Source: Clostridia bacterium (GTDB taxonomy: Bacteria; Bacillota; Clostridia; Christensenellales; Aristaeellaceae). From it: 64,000 nt of DNA. This document shows positions 26,417 to 34,798 of the stretch, one piece after another. The stretch covers positions 57,034 to 121,033 of the forward strand of contig JAFRBK010000048.1 in NCBI GenBank assembly GCA_017404985.1. Direction: 5' to 3'. The notes below the pieces were generated by a model. That model made no database searches and had not been told where the DNA came from. It worked only from the letters and a program-made list of their open reading frames with translations. The position numbers were made by a program, and so were the translations under genes. Every line of letters begins with the position of its first letter. The stretch's first letter is position 1.

Positions 26417-27133
26417 ATGAGTGACGTTTCCCATATCCCCACCCCGCATATTAACGCCCCCGCCGGCGCCTTTGCCGACACCGTCCTGATGCCCGGCGAT
26501 CCGCTTCGTTCCAAATTCATCGCCGAAAACTATCTGGAGGATGCCGTTCTGGTCAATAATGTCCGGGGAGTCCAGGGCTATACCGGCACCTGGCACGGCA
26601 AAAAAGTGTCCGTGATGGCCAGCGGCATGGGCTGCCCGTCCATCGGCATCTATTCCTATGAGCTTTTCAAGTTTTACGATGTACAGAACATCATCCGCAT
26701 CGGCTCTGCCGGATCCCTGTCCCCGAATGTCAAGGTGAGGGATCTGGTAGTCGGCCTCAGCGCTTATACCAATTCCGCGTATCTCCGGGCCTTTGGCTTT
26801 CCGGGAGAAAACGCCCCCTGCGCCGATTTTGATCTTGCCTCGAAAGCGATGTCCATCGGCCGGGAAAGGAATCTCCGGATCCACTGCGGCCCGCTGTTCA
26901 CCTCCGACGCCTTCTATTCTGAAGGGGATTCCGGCACAGTCGCCGCCAAACTCGGCGCCCTGGCCGTGGAAATGGAAGCTGCCGCCCTGTATATCAACGC
27001 CGCGGTAACCGGCAAACACGCCCTGGCCATCTGCACGATCTCCGACAGCCTGGTCACAGGAGAATCTCTGTCCGCGGAACAGCGCCAGATCAGCTTCCGG
27101 GATATGATGGAACTGGGCCTCTCCCTGGCCTGA
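26417..27133 (+). CDS. deoD: Purine-nucleoside phosphorylase, DeoD type
   Basis: This cytosolic hexameric enzyme of 238 residues splits purine (deoxy)nucleosides with phosphate to base and ribose-1-phosphate in nucleoside salvage. Family marks are HINAPAGAFADTVLMPGDPLR with phosphate-binding Gly and Arg, GMGCPSIGIYSYEL, IRIGSAGSL, VEMEAAALY with the ribose-binding MEA, and TISDSLVTGE with the catalytic Asp. The length is exactly that of the family. The ribosome site GTAGGAGG is well placed. It is followed by a strong terminator, which closes the three-gene run. Confidence 0.96.
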   Translation: MSDVSHIPTPHINAPAGAFADTVLMPGDPLRSKFIAENYLEDAVLVNNVRGVQGYTGTWHGKKVSVMASGMGCPSIGIYSYELFKFYDVQNIIRIGSAGSLSPNVKVRDLVVGLSAYTNSAYLRAFGFPGENAPCADFDLASKAMSIGRERNLRIHCGPLFTSDAFYSEGDSGTVAAKLGALAVEMEAAALYINAAVTGKHALAICTISDSLVTGESLSAEQRQISFRDMMELGLSLA

Positions 27134-27220
27134 TCCCCCGTCACCGGGCCGCCTTTCGCGGAACTGATACACAAAAAAACTGAGACACAAAAGCACGAGA
27201 AACAAATTATTCGAAAACCA

Positions 27221-27256
27221 AAAGGGAGCCAGACATCGTTGGCTCCCTTTTCTTGT
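27221..27256 (+). terminator. Terminator after deoD
   Basis: A perfect 11-base stem (AAAGGGAGCCA / TGGCTCCCTTT) with an 8-base loop runs into TTTTCTTGTT. Confidence 0.82.
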
Positions 27257-27330
27257 TCATGTTCTCCGGTTTACCTGCCGCATTCTGTCTTTGCCGGAAA
27301 GACTTTCCGTTTTTTACTGCCAGTTTTGTC

Positions 27331-27478
27331 TTTGAGTGTACTGTTTCTTGAGTGTACTCGGGCGGTTTGTTCCGGTCCTTGCCCATCCAATGCGTTTTAG
27401 TAACACTTTTTTTGAGTATCACTGGCTTCCTTTACCTGTCACCGGTCATTATGAGTTTCACTTTTTTTGAGTTTCACC
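27331..27478. repeat. Imperfect short repeats of a TTTGAGTxTxACT type
   Basis: At least four near-copies of TTTGAGTGTACT or TTTGAGTxTCAC(C/T)GG, often in close pairs joined by a T-run, fill this non-coding stretch (for example near 27332, 27347, 27411 and 27467). I see no gene or promoter in it. Small open frames here lack ribosome sites and family similarity. Confidence 0.5.
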
Positions 27479-27496
27479 GGCAGGTTCTCAGAGTGG

Positions 27497-27625
27497 TTTC
27501 GCCATTTCGCCAATAACCCTATTCGCCGCCTATTCGCCTATTCGCCAAAGCCGGCGAATAGACTTTCCTTATTTTTCAAGGCCTGCAGGCCTCTATTCGC
27601 CTATTCGCCAATTCGCCGGCGAATC
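27497..27625. repeat. Iterated TATTCGCC palindromic repeat cluster
   Basis: Seven or more copies of (C/T)(T/A)TTCGCC occur in this stretch. They build a perfect 9-base hairpin (CTATTCGCC / GGCGAATAG, near 27536-27561) and a second perfect palindrome ATTCGCCGGCGAAT (27610-27624). AGGCCTGCAGGCCT at about 27579-27592 is another palindrome. The cluster lies just after the stop of the sugar-binding lipoprotein gene (minus strand), like a REP-type or terminator-like mosaic. Confidence 0.65.
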
Positions 27626-27632
27626 AGACCCC

Positions 27633-28613
27633 TTAAAACCCTTCCACCTCCGGAGCCGTCAGATCGTCCAGATCCGAAAAGACCCCTTCGTCCGGATGGT
27701 AGGTTTTCCGAACTTTTTTGCCCTCCTTTATATCCTTCACGAGGCTCATCACGAAAGGCCCCAGATGCGGAGTGCACTGAACCACACAGTTGATCCGCCC
27801 TGCCTTCAGCGCTTCAACGACTTCTTTCTCCCCGTCCACAGTAATCCGGATAATCGACTGAATGGCGGGATCGTCTGTATGTTCCAGTACATCTAAAGCA
27901 CCCAGCATCATTGCATCATTATGCGCAAAGATGACATCAAATCCATCCGCTCCATACTGCTGAAGCAGTTCTCGCATGCATTCCTCGCCTTTGGAGCGTA
28001 GAAAATCCCCGTTCACGCTGGCAATCACTTCAAACCGGGGGTCCTTCCGGATTACGTCCATGAATCCCCGCTGGCGGTCCCGCATCGGAGTCGAATCCGT
28101 GGTTCCGCAGATCTCAACAATGCGTAAATGATCAGTTCCCAGCGTATCAGCTTTTCGGATCAGGTACTCTCCCGCCCGGCGTCCTTCGGCATAGAAATCC
28201 GCACCGACATAGGCCGTATAAAGGCTTTCATCCTGGGATTTAATCATCCGATCCATCAGAATCACCGGGATTCCGGCCTTTTTTGCTTCCGTCAGCACAT
28301 TGTCCCATCCAGTCTGGACGATTGGTGAAAAGACAATCACATCAACCCGGTAAGCAATAAAAGAGCGAAGCGCGTCAATCTGTTTCTCCTGCTTCTGATT
28401 GGCATTTTCCATCATCAGCGAAAAACCGAATTCCTTTGCGCTCTGTTCCATGCTAGCCGTATTGGCAATACGCCATGAACTTTCAGAGCCAAGTTGGGAA
28501 AAGCCTACAACAACCGAAGCATTTTCTGCGGGAGGATCCTGGGTCTTTGTGCACCCGGTCAGAAGCAGCAGAATCAGGAAGAGCATCAGGCCGGTTTTTG
28601 CTTTTGTTCGCAT
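27633..28613 (-). CDS. Periplasmic-binding-type sugar-binding lipoprotein
   Basis: This is a second binding protein (326 residues) at the 3' end of the YtfQRT-YjfF-like operon. A lipoprotein signal with lipobox LLTGC anchors it in the membrane. The mature part is a Peripla_BP_4/LacI-type fold: VVGFSQLGSESSWRIANT, VIVFSPIVQTGWDNVL, VILMDRMI, GADFYAEGRRAGEYL and FDVIFAHNDAMMLGALDVL. It is clearly homologous to the first-gene binding protein of the same operon (same ESxWRxANT and TGWxxVL stretches), so the operon has two related receptors, one secreted and one lipid-anchored. The start is 11 bases after the permease stop. Confidence 0.9.
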   Translation of the reverse strand: MRTKAKTGLMLFLILLLLTGCTKTQDPPAENASVVVGFSQLGSESSWRIANTASMEQSAKEFGFSLMMENANQKQEKQIDALRSFIAYRVDVIVFSPIVQTGWDNVLTEAKKAGIPVILMDRMIKSQDESLYTAYVGADFYAEGRRAGEYLIRKADTLGTDHLRIVEICGTTDSTPMRDRQRGFMDVIRKDPRFEVIASVNGDFLRSKGEECMRELLQQYGADGFDVIFAHNDAMMLGALDVLEHTDDPAIQSIIRITVDGEKEVVEALKAGRINCVVQCTPHLGPFVMSLVKDIKEGKKVRKTYHPDEGVFSDLDDLTAPEVEGF

Positions 28614-28624
28614 GCTGTCCCCTG

Positions 28625-29698
28625 TTATTCCTTGATTGGTTTGGTCTTACTGGTTTTCTTACGCCCGGTAACGCCAAGTACCAGCTTCTGGATGCAGATA
28701 AACAGAAGAAGAAGAAGCCCTGTTGCAATCTTGCCCCACCATGAAAGCAGGTTGCCATTAAAGGTGATTAGCGCGGGAATCATGGACTTCAGCAGAACGC
28801 CAAACAACGTTCCGACCATATAGCCCACGCCGCCGGTAAGCAGCGTACCGCCGATCACGGCGCAGGTAATAACATCCAGTTCTGCGCCCATCAGGGAAAG
28901 GTTCCAGCCGCTCTTGACATAAAGCGCGTAGGCCACGCCTGCCAATACGGAGCACAGGCCGTTAAATCCGTACACCAGAATCTTCGTCTTGCCAACCGGA
29001 AGGCCCATCAGCTTCGCGCTTTGTTCATTTCCGCCCACAGCATAAACATTCCGGCCGAATCTAGTTTTCTGAAGGATGTAGATGCCGGCAATCAAAACAA
29101 CGATGAAAAGAATGACGTTAAAGTTAATATACGAGATCGGTTTGATTTTTACCCATTCACCGTCTTTCAGCTGCATAAAATAGATCTTCCAGCTGGCCAA
29201 GGAATCAATCATCTCATGTTTAATTTCAATGGATTCCCGGCTGATCAGGGCACAGACACCGCGTGCCAGGAACATTCCGGTCAGCGTAGTAATGAACGGA
29301 GGCACATTCAGGCGATGGATAACCCATCCCATCAGAAGGCCCAATCCGACGCCAACCACCAGGGAAAACAGGATGCAAAGCAGCGGGTGAATTCCCAGTA
29401 CAGTCGTGCCGTATGCAATGAACATTCCTGTCAGGGAAGCAACAGCGCCGACAGACAGATCAATACCGCCTGTAATCAGCACCATGGTCATTCCCACTGC
29501 AGAAATCCCATAGTAAGCATTATCGACAAAAAGGTTCGTAATGGTCCGGAGGGTTGTAAAGCCCTGTGCGCCGTAGCTGATTGCACCGAAAAGGTACATG
29601 ACCAGGAAAATCCCGATGGTCGCATAGATCATAATATACTTGGGATTCATGATCCTGCTGCCAAGGCTGCGCCGTGAAGCAAGTGATCGATCAGACAT
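28625..29698 (-). CDS. yjfF: ABC sugar permease, YjfF type (RbsC family)
   Basis: This inner-membrane permease of 357 residues with 8-10 hydrophobic segments belongs to the ribose/galactofuranose-type ABC importers. Family marks are GGIDLSVGAVASLTGM, GLLMGWVIHRLNVPPFITTLTGMFLARG and GGTLLTGGVGYMVGT. The ATG at 29698 overlaps the preceding stop as TGATG and has AGGAGGGG 9 bases upstream, so translation is coupled. It pairs with the YtfT-type permease to form the channel. The symbol rests on gene order and family and not on a proven substrate. Confidence 0.85.
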   Translation of the reverse strand: MSDRSLASRRSLGSRIMNPKYIMIYATIGIFLVMYLFGAISYGAQGFTTLRTITNLFVDNAYYGISAVGMTMVLITGGIDLSVGAVASLTGMFIAYGTTVLGIHPLLCILFSLVVGVGLGLLMGWVIHRLNVPPFITTLTGMFLARGVCALISRESIEIKHEMIDSLASWKIYFMQLKDGEWVKIKPISYINFNVILFIVVLIAGIYILQKTRFGRNVYAVGGNEQSAKLMGLPVGKTKILVYGFNGLCSVLAGVAYALYVKSGWNLSLMGAELDVITCAVIGGTLLTGGVGYMVGTLFGVLLKSMIPALITFNGNLLSWWGKIATGLLLLLFICIQKLVLGVTGRKKTSKTKPIKE

Positions 29699-30768
29699 CA
29701 AATGACCCCTCCTTTCACCGCATAAGCCCTCTTTTTGGCCCTCTTCGAGAAATAATTCCGAACCGGTTCAGACTGCAGAACAATGACGACCGCGATAATC
29801 ATCGCTTTGAATGCCATCGTTGCCTCCGAAGCAATGCCAAAGTAGTAAACAAGTGTAACAATGGTCCGGATAATAATGGAACCCAGCACCGTCCCGGCCA
29901 GGCTGAATTTACCGCCTGTCATACTGGTGCCTCCGATAACAACCGCCAAAATGGCATCCATCTCATAATTCAACCCGGCGTTATTGGAGTCGTTCGACAT
30001 AATCCGGCTTGAATAGATCAGTCCGGAAATGCCGGAGAGGAATCCCGTCAGCGCAAACACGATAAAGATAATCAACTGGGCATTGATGCCGGACAGGCGG
30101 CTCGCACTGCGGTTGATGCCGACTGATTCAACGAATGTTCCGAAAGCTGTCTTTCGAACAAAAAGGGCAACTGCTGCCACAACAACAACGGTAATAATAA
30201 TCGGCATCGGCAGATACAGGAAGCTTCCCTGCCCAATCACACGGAAAGGCGAATACCCGGTAGTAAACTGCTTCCCGTTCGTCAGAATCTGGGCAATGCC
30301 GCGCCCGCATACCATCAGAATCAGCGTGGCGATAATCGGCTGCATGCCGCCCTTCGCAATCAGCAGGCCGTTAAACAAGCCCATCAGCAGGCAGACGACC
30401 AAAGGAACAATCAGCACCAGCGCATATGAACATACTGTATAGTCGCCGGGCGTCGTGTATTCCAGCACGTCCCATCTAAGGAACTTCAGGGCAATAGCCC
30501 CGGAAACAGCGACCAGGGCGCCAACGGACAAATCCGTACCGCCCAAAGCGATGACCAGCGTCATGCCCATGGCAATAATCGTGATTTCGCTGGAACGGTT
30601 GATGATATCAATCAGGCTTCCGTACAACATGCCGGTTGATTCCTGATAGCTGATCTTGAAAAAGTCTGGACGGACAATTAGGCAAACCAGAAGGATCAGC
30701 ACTTCAGCAACGACAGCCCAGGTCAATTTGGACTTCGTGATGGCTGTAAGGTCAAATTTCTTTTTCAC
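29698..30768 (-). CDS. ytfT: ABC sugar permease, YtfT type (RbsC family)
   Basis: This partner permease of 356 residues carries the family motif ALGGTDLSVGALVAVSGA and GGTSMTGGKFSLAGTVLGS. Multiple membrane segments and a basic C-terminus (KRAKKRAYAVKGG) are seen. The start is GTG, overlapping the ATPase stop as GTGA, which implies translational coupling. Ribose, galactofuranose and autoinducer-2 importers share this family. Gene order ytfQ-ytfR-ytfT-yjfF best matches the galactofuranose system. Confidence 0.86.
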   Translation of the reverse strand: MKKKFDLTAITKSKLTWAVVAEVLILLVCLIVRPDFFKISYQESTGMLYGSLIDIINRSSEITIIAMGMTLVIALGGTDLSVGALVAVSGAIALKFLRWDVLEYTTPGDYTVCSYALVLIVPLVVCLLMGLFNGLLIAKGGMQPIIATLILMVCGRGIAQILTNGKQFTTGYSPFRVIGQGSFLYLPMPIIITVVVVAAVALFVRKTAFGTFVESVGINRSASRLSGINAQLIIFIVFALTGFLSGISGLIYSSRIMSNDSNNAGLNYEMDAILAVVIGGTSMTGGKFSLAGTVLGSIIIRTIVTLVYYFGIASEATMAFKAMIIAVVIVLQSEPVRNYFSKRAKKRAYAVKGGVI

Positions 30769-32288
30769 GATGCTTCACCTCCTGCCGCAGTGCTTCCCTC
30801 GGCTATGATCGAAAGGATCTGGTCCTGAGTGCATGTTTCTCCATCCACTTCCCCGACTTTCTCCCGATCCCGCATGATGATAATCCGGTTTGAACAACGT
30901 ATAATCTCATCTAGCTCGGAGCTGATAAAGATGACGGATACTCCTTCGCCGCACATTTCCAGCATCAGTCGCTGAATCTCTGCCTTGGCGCCAACGTCAA
31001 TGCCGCGTGTCGGTTCATCCAGAATCAACACTTTGGGATTGGTCGCCATCCATCTGGCCAGGATTACCTTCTGCTGATTACCGCCGGATAGCTCGCCAAT
31101 CTTTTTTTCTGCATCGGGCGTGGCAATTCCCAGGGCTTTAATGTATTTATCCGCCAGCTCGTTCTGTTCCTTGGTAGAAATCGGCTTCAGGAAACCTTTT
31201 CTTGCCTGGACTGCAAGAGCAATGTTCTCGCGGATGGAAAGGTCGCCGATAATCCCGTCCCGTTTCCGGTCTTCCGGACAGAACGCCATTCCGGCAACCA
31301 GGGCGTCAAACGGTTTTTTGATTTCCGTTTTGCTGCCGTCAATCGCTATCTCGCCTTTTGTGATCCTGGTAGCACCGAACAGCATCTCTGCCGTCTCTGT
31401 CCGACCGCTTCCCAGCAGGCCGGCAAAGCCTACCAGTTCTCCCTTTTTCACATTCAGGGACATATCCTCCAGCTTTTCCGGAGCTCCGATATGGGTGGCC
31501 ACGAGCATATCCGCTTCGCCGTCGGCCACTTCAGCCCTCTTCAGGCTGAAAATGGTGTCGATATCCTTACCGATCATCTCCGTGACCAGCTGGACCTTGG
31601 TGATATCCTCGATCTTATGTGTTCCGACAAGCTGGCCGTTGCGCAGAATAGTCAGCCTGTCACTGACAGCAAATACCTGATCCAGGAAATGCGTAATAAA
31701 GATGATGCCCATTCCCTCTTTTTTCAGCTCGTTCATAACGTCAAACAGGAGCTGAACCTCATTGTCATCCAAAGAAGAAGTAGGCTCGTCCAGAATCAGG
31801 ATTTTTGCCTGGATATCCACCGCGCGGGCTATCGATACCATCTGCTGGATTGCGGTGGAATAGTAAGAAAGGGGACGGGTAACATCGATGCTGAGATGGA
31901 AGCGTGACATGAGTTCCGATGCACGGCGGTTAATCGTCTTCCAGTCAATCTGCCCGTGTTTCATCGGCTGGCGGCCAACAAAAATATTCTCTGCAACCGT
32001 CAGGTTAGGGCACAGGTTCACTTCCTGGTATACGGTTGAAATACCCAACTCAATCGCATGCTGAGGGCTCTGCGGCTGAATTTCTTTTCCCTCAAGCGTG
32101 ATGGTTCCGCCATCTTTTTTATTTACGCCTGTAAGGCATTTGATCAGTGTTGATTTGCCGGCGCCGTTTTCGCCCAGCAGCGAATGGATTTCACCGGCAC
32201 GCAGGGTAAAGTCTACTTTATTCAGTGCCTTAACACCTGGAAATGTCATCTCGATCTGCCGCATTTCCAATAAATTGTTTTCAGCCAA
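30765..32288 (-). CDS. ytfR: Sugar ABC transporter ATPase with two nucleotide-binding domains (YtfR/RbsA type)
   Basis: This 507-residue duplicated ATPase powers the importer. Domain 1 has Walker A GENGAGKSTLIK and Walker B ILILDEPTSSLD. Its signature loop is shortened to STAIQQMVSIARAV instead of LSxGxQQ. Domain 2 has a degenerate Walker A (LLGSGRTETAEM), signature LSGGNQQKVILARW and Walker B VLILDEPTRGIDVGAK. This asymmetry is normal in the RbsA family. The start is a TTG with AAGGAGG 8 bases upstream. A strong hairpin terminator separates it from ytfQ, so it should be expressed at a lower level. Confidence 0.92.
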   Translation of the reverse strand: MAENNLLEMRQIEMTFPGVKALNKVDFTLRAGEIHSLLGENGAGKSTLIKCLTGVNKKDGGTITLEGKEIQPQSPQHAIELGISTVYQEVNLCPNLTVAENIFVGRQPMKHGQIDWKTINRRASELMSRFHLSIDVTRPLSYYSTAIQQMVSIARAVDIQAKILILDEPTSSLDDNEVQLLFDVMNELKKEGMGIIFITHFLDQVFAVSDRLTILRNGQLVGTHKIEDITKVQLVTEMIGKDIDTIFSLKRAEVADGEADMLVATHIGAPEKLEDMSLNVKKGELVGFAGLLGSGRTETAEMLFGATRITKGEIAIDGSKTEIKKPFDALVAGMAFCPEDRKRDGIIGDLSIRENIALAVQARKGFLKPISTKEQNELADKYIKALGIATPDAEKKIGELSGGNQQKVILARWMATNPKVLILDEPTRGIDVGAKAEIQRLMLEMCGEGVSVIFISSELDEIIRCSNRIIIMRDREKVGEVDGETCTQDQILSIIAEGSTAAGGEAS

Positions 32289-32301
32289 GCAAGAACCCTC
32301 C

Positions 32302-32342
32302 TTAAAAGAAAGGCGGGGCGGAAGTCGTAGATCCGCCCCGCC
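32302..32342 (-). terminator. Attenuator/terminator between ytfQ and ytfR
   Basis: A perfect 11-base G+C-rich stem (GGCGGGGCGGA / TCCGCCCCGCC) with a 9-base loop is followed on the minus strand by TTTCTTTTAAG. It sits inside the operon directly after the binding-protein gene and would let only part of the transcripts continue into the transporter genes. Confidence 0.82.
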
Positions 32343-32381
32343 TGCTGATTATGCTAATTCATACATAATCCGGGCTTCGGA

Positions 32382-33374
32382 TTAATACTGCCGTTCGTTG
32401 ATCACGTCAGCAGCCTTCACAGAAACGGTGTCATTTCCAACGTTGATGCCGCCTTCCATGTCATAGACGCCTTCAACGGGATGAATCAGTTCCTTGCCGA
32501 GGGTTTCGCCGGCAATCAGCTTTTCGATGGCATCCACAACGAAGGGGCCATACAGAGGAGTGCATTCAACGGTGCAGTTCATTTCACCGGCAACGATCGC
32601 ATCGAAAGCAGCCTTCACGGAGTCGCAGCCCACGATGATGATGTCTTTGCCAGGAACCTTTCCGGCAGCCTTGATAGCATCGATAGCGCCCAGGGCCATG
32701 TCGTCGTTCTGAGCAATCAGCACATCGATCTTGTCGATGGACTTCAGCCAGCTCTCCATCAGAGCCTGGCCTTCAGCGCGGGTGAAGTTACCGCTCTGCT
32801 GAGCAGCCAGCTTCAGGTTCGGATATTCAGCCATCGCGGCCAGGTTACCTTCGGTACGGCCAACCTGAGCGCCGGCACCGGTGGTGCCTTCCATGATGAC
32901 AACGTTCACTTCTTCTTCACCGCGGCCGATGGACTTCAGATATTCGCCGGCCCAGGCAACCTGACGGCGGCCTTCTTCAACGAAGTCTCCGCCGAAAGCA
33001 GCGGCGTATTCAATCTTGTCCATGCAGTCAGGCATACGGTCAATCAGGATCAGCGGGATTTCCGCCTCATTGACTTCCTTCAGCACTTCTTCCCAGCCGG
33101 TTTCCACAACGCCGGTGAAGAGGATGTAGTCAACATTCTGGGTGATGAAGTTACGCAGGGCTTTGATCTGGTTTTCCTGCTTCTGCTGAGCGTCGTCATA
33201 GATCAGTTCCCAGCCTTCATGGCCTTTAATCGCGCCATTGATGCTGTCGGTGTTGGCGGTACGCCAGTCGGATTCCTGACCGATCTGGGAGAACGCCACC
33301 TTAACATCCGCCAGGGCGGAAGCAGCGGCCAGAGCCATAACCAGGGCCAGTACGAGAGCAACCAGTTTCTTCAT
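32382..33374 (-). CDS. ytfQ: Secreted sugar-binding protein (YtfQ type)
   Basis: This is the first gene of the importer operon (330 residues). It has an SPase I signal peptide (MKKLVALVLALVMALAAASALA) and a Peripla_BP_4 fold with KVAFSQIGQESDWRTANT, LILIDRMPD, DFVEEGRRQVAWAGEYL, DVLIAQNDDMALGAIDAI and IIIVGCDSVKAAFDAI. The Arg, Asp and Asn positions match sugar-contact residues of YtfQ and ribose-binding proteins. GGAGGGAAG lies before the ATG. It has its own strong promoter with an inverted repeat upstream, and an attenuator after it. Confidence 0.92.
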   Translation of the reverse strand: MKKLVALVLALVMALAAASALADVKVAFSQIGQESDWRTANTDSINGAIKGHEGWELIYDDAQQKQENQIKALRNFITQNVDYILFTGVVETGWEEVLKEVNEAEIPLILIDRMPDCMDKIEYAAAFGGDFVEEGRRQVAWAGEYLKSIGRGEEEVNVVIMEGTTGAGAQVGRTEGNLAAMAEYPNLKLAAQQSGNFTRAEGQALMESWLKSIDKIDVLIAQNDDMALGAIDAIKAAGKVPGKDIIIVGCDSVKAAFDAIVAGEMNCTVECTPLYGPFVVDAIEKLIAGETLGKELIHPVEGVYDMEGGINVGNDTVSVKAADVINERQY

Positions 33375-33423
33375 AGTGTCTTCCCTCCATTTTTCTGTTT
33401 TGGCATTCCTGCCTTTTAACTGT

Positions 33424-33429
33424 ATTATA
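33424..33429 (-). promoter_or_regulatory. -10 box of the ytfQ promoter
   Basis: A perfect TATAAT on the minus strand about 50 bases before the ytfQ ATG. A -35 box is poor (TTTTCA or similar), which suggests an activator that binds the adjacent inverted repeat. Confidence 0.6.
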
Positions 33430-33484
33430 GAAAAATCCCGCCAAAATGAAAATACAGAGACTTTCGATTTTGGTGGGAATTTTT
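33430..33484. promoter_or_regulatory. Long imperfect inverted repeat upstream of ytfQ (candidate operator)
   Basis: Two arms of ~21-23 bases, AAAAATCCCGCCAAAATGAAA and the reverse of TTTCGATTTTGGTGGGAATT, face each other across ~10 bases, directly abutting the -10 box. With no good -35 element this looks like a paired activator site for the sugar-uptake operon. The regulator is not encoded nearby. Confidence 0.6.
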
Positions 33485-33564
33485 CCGTTTATGACAATCT
33501 TTCCGGTGAAAAAAGGGGAATCATTTTTGATTTCTGTTGAATATTTTTGGATGCCGTTTTCGAT

Positions 33565-34686
33565 TTACCCAATGATCCCCTTCCACCGCCAATCCGGGCT
33601 CCAACGGGTCAGCGGCACCGGGCTGCCGGGCAGCATCCTGCCCAGGATGTTCTCCCCGATCGAGGCGGCCGGAGAGGATGTACACATAGCGCAGGCGGTT
33701 TCCGGCTCGATGCCGAAAAGGTGAATCAGGTTTTCCAGCGCCAGGGGCATGGTCAGCACGGAGCCCGCGATGGTTCCGTCCGCCAGTCGGCATTCCCGGC
33801 CAACCACCGTCACCTGCTGCCCGCCCAGGGAATAGGTGCCTTCCGGCAGCCCCGCCGCTTCCATGGCGTCGGTGATCGCGACGGCCTTCTCCGCCCCCTT
33901 GCAGCAGACCGCCAGCCGAACCACATCCCGGTGCAGGTGCACCCCGTCGCAGATCAGCTCGCACCGAAGCCGGTCATCCGTCAGCGCCGCTCCGGGCACG
34001 CCGGGCTTCCGGTGGTGCAGGGGCGACTGGGCATTGAAGGTGTGGGTCACATGGTCCGCCCCCCAGTCTGCGGCCCGGTGAACGGTTTCCGCGTCCGCGG
34101 CGGTATGCCCGATGGAAACATGGATGCCTTTTTCCGATACCCGGCGAATGAACTCTTCGCTGCCGTCCCGTTCCGGCGCCATCGTAATCAGCTTGACGCA
34201 GGCCCAGTCCCCGTCCGTCATCCGGTCCAGCCATTGGATATCCGGATCCCGGAAATATTCTTTCAGCTGGGCGCCGGCCTTACTTTCCTGAAGGAAGGGC
34301 GCTTCCAGATGGGCGCCCAGCACCCGGCTTCCCCGTTCCTCGGGTCGGGCCATCACCGCCCGGATTCCCCGCACGGATGCACGCGTGTCCTCATCCCCGG
34401 CGCTCATCGTCGTGGGGCAGAAAGCCACTACGCCCATGTCATAAAGACCGCGGCTCATCCCCCGTACCGCATCCTCCCCGGCCATGGTGTCCTGGCCCCG
34501 ATAAGCGTGAATATGCACGTCCACAAAACCCGGAAGCAGATAATCCCCGCCCAGGTCCACGACATCCTCCCCGGGAGCCGGTTCCATGGCCGCGCCGGTT
34601 TCCGCCACCTGCCCGTTCGCCAGGCGCACGCGGATTCCTTCTATTATATTGGTTCCGTTGAATACTTTTCCGTTGGTCAGAAGCAT
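33565..34686 (-). CDS. nagA: N-acetylglucosamine-6-phosphate deacetylase
   Basis: This amidohydrolase of 373 residues removes acetate from GlcNAc-6-phosphate, feeding amino sugars toward glycolysis. Visible marks are the metal motif DVHIHAYRGQD, the metal Glu in GAHLEAPFL, SIGHTAAD, THTFNAQSPLHHRKPG and the catalytic Asp in VAITDAMEAAGL. The ATG at 34686 has AAGGAGGA 9 bases upstream. A longer in-frame reading would run through a terminator. No nagB is in the window. It follows the terminator of the CofE-like gene, so it may have its own weak promoter. Confidence 0.92.
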   Translation of the reverse strand: MLLTNGKVFNGTNIIEGIRVRLANGQVAETGAAMEPAPGEDVVDLGGDYLLPGFVDVHIHAYRGQDTMAGEDAVRGMSRGLYDMGVVAFCPTTMSAGDEDTRASVRGIRAVMARPEERGSRVLGAHLEAPFLQESKAGAQLKEYFRDPDIQWLDRMTDGDWACVKLITMAPERDGSEEFIRRVSEKGIHVSIGHTAADAETVHRAADWGADHVTHTFNAQSPLHHRKPGVPGAALTDDRLRCELICDGVHLHRDVVRLAVCCKGAEKAVAITDAMEAAGLPEGTYSLGGQQVTVVGRECRLADGTIAGSVLTMPLALENLIHLFGIEPETACAMCTSSPAASIGENILGRMLPGSPVPLTRWSPDWRWKGIIG

Positions 34687-34752
34687 ATCAGTTGTCCTCC
34701 TTTTTCTATATTTTAGTAAATCGCCCGCCGGATTGCAAGCATGCGCAGCCGT

Positions 34753-34777
34753 AAAAAAACCCACCTTTTCAGGTGGG
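34753..34777 (-). terminator. Terminator after the CofE-like gene
   Basis: Stem CCCACCT / AGGTGGG with a GAAA loop, followed on the minus strand by seven T. Confidence 0.85.
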
Positions 34778-34798
34778 CTTGAATGGGCTTGCAGGCGC

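Noticed and set aside
27207-27422. Small frame in the repeat-rich gap after deoD
   Set aside because: It overlaps the deoD terminator and the short repeats, and lacks a ribosome site and protein character.
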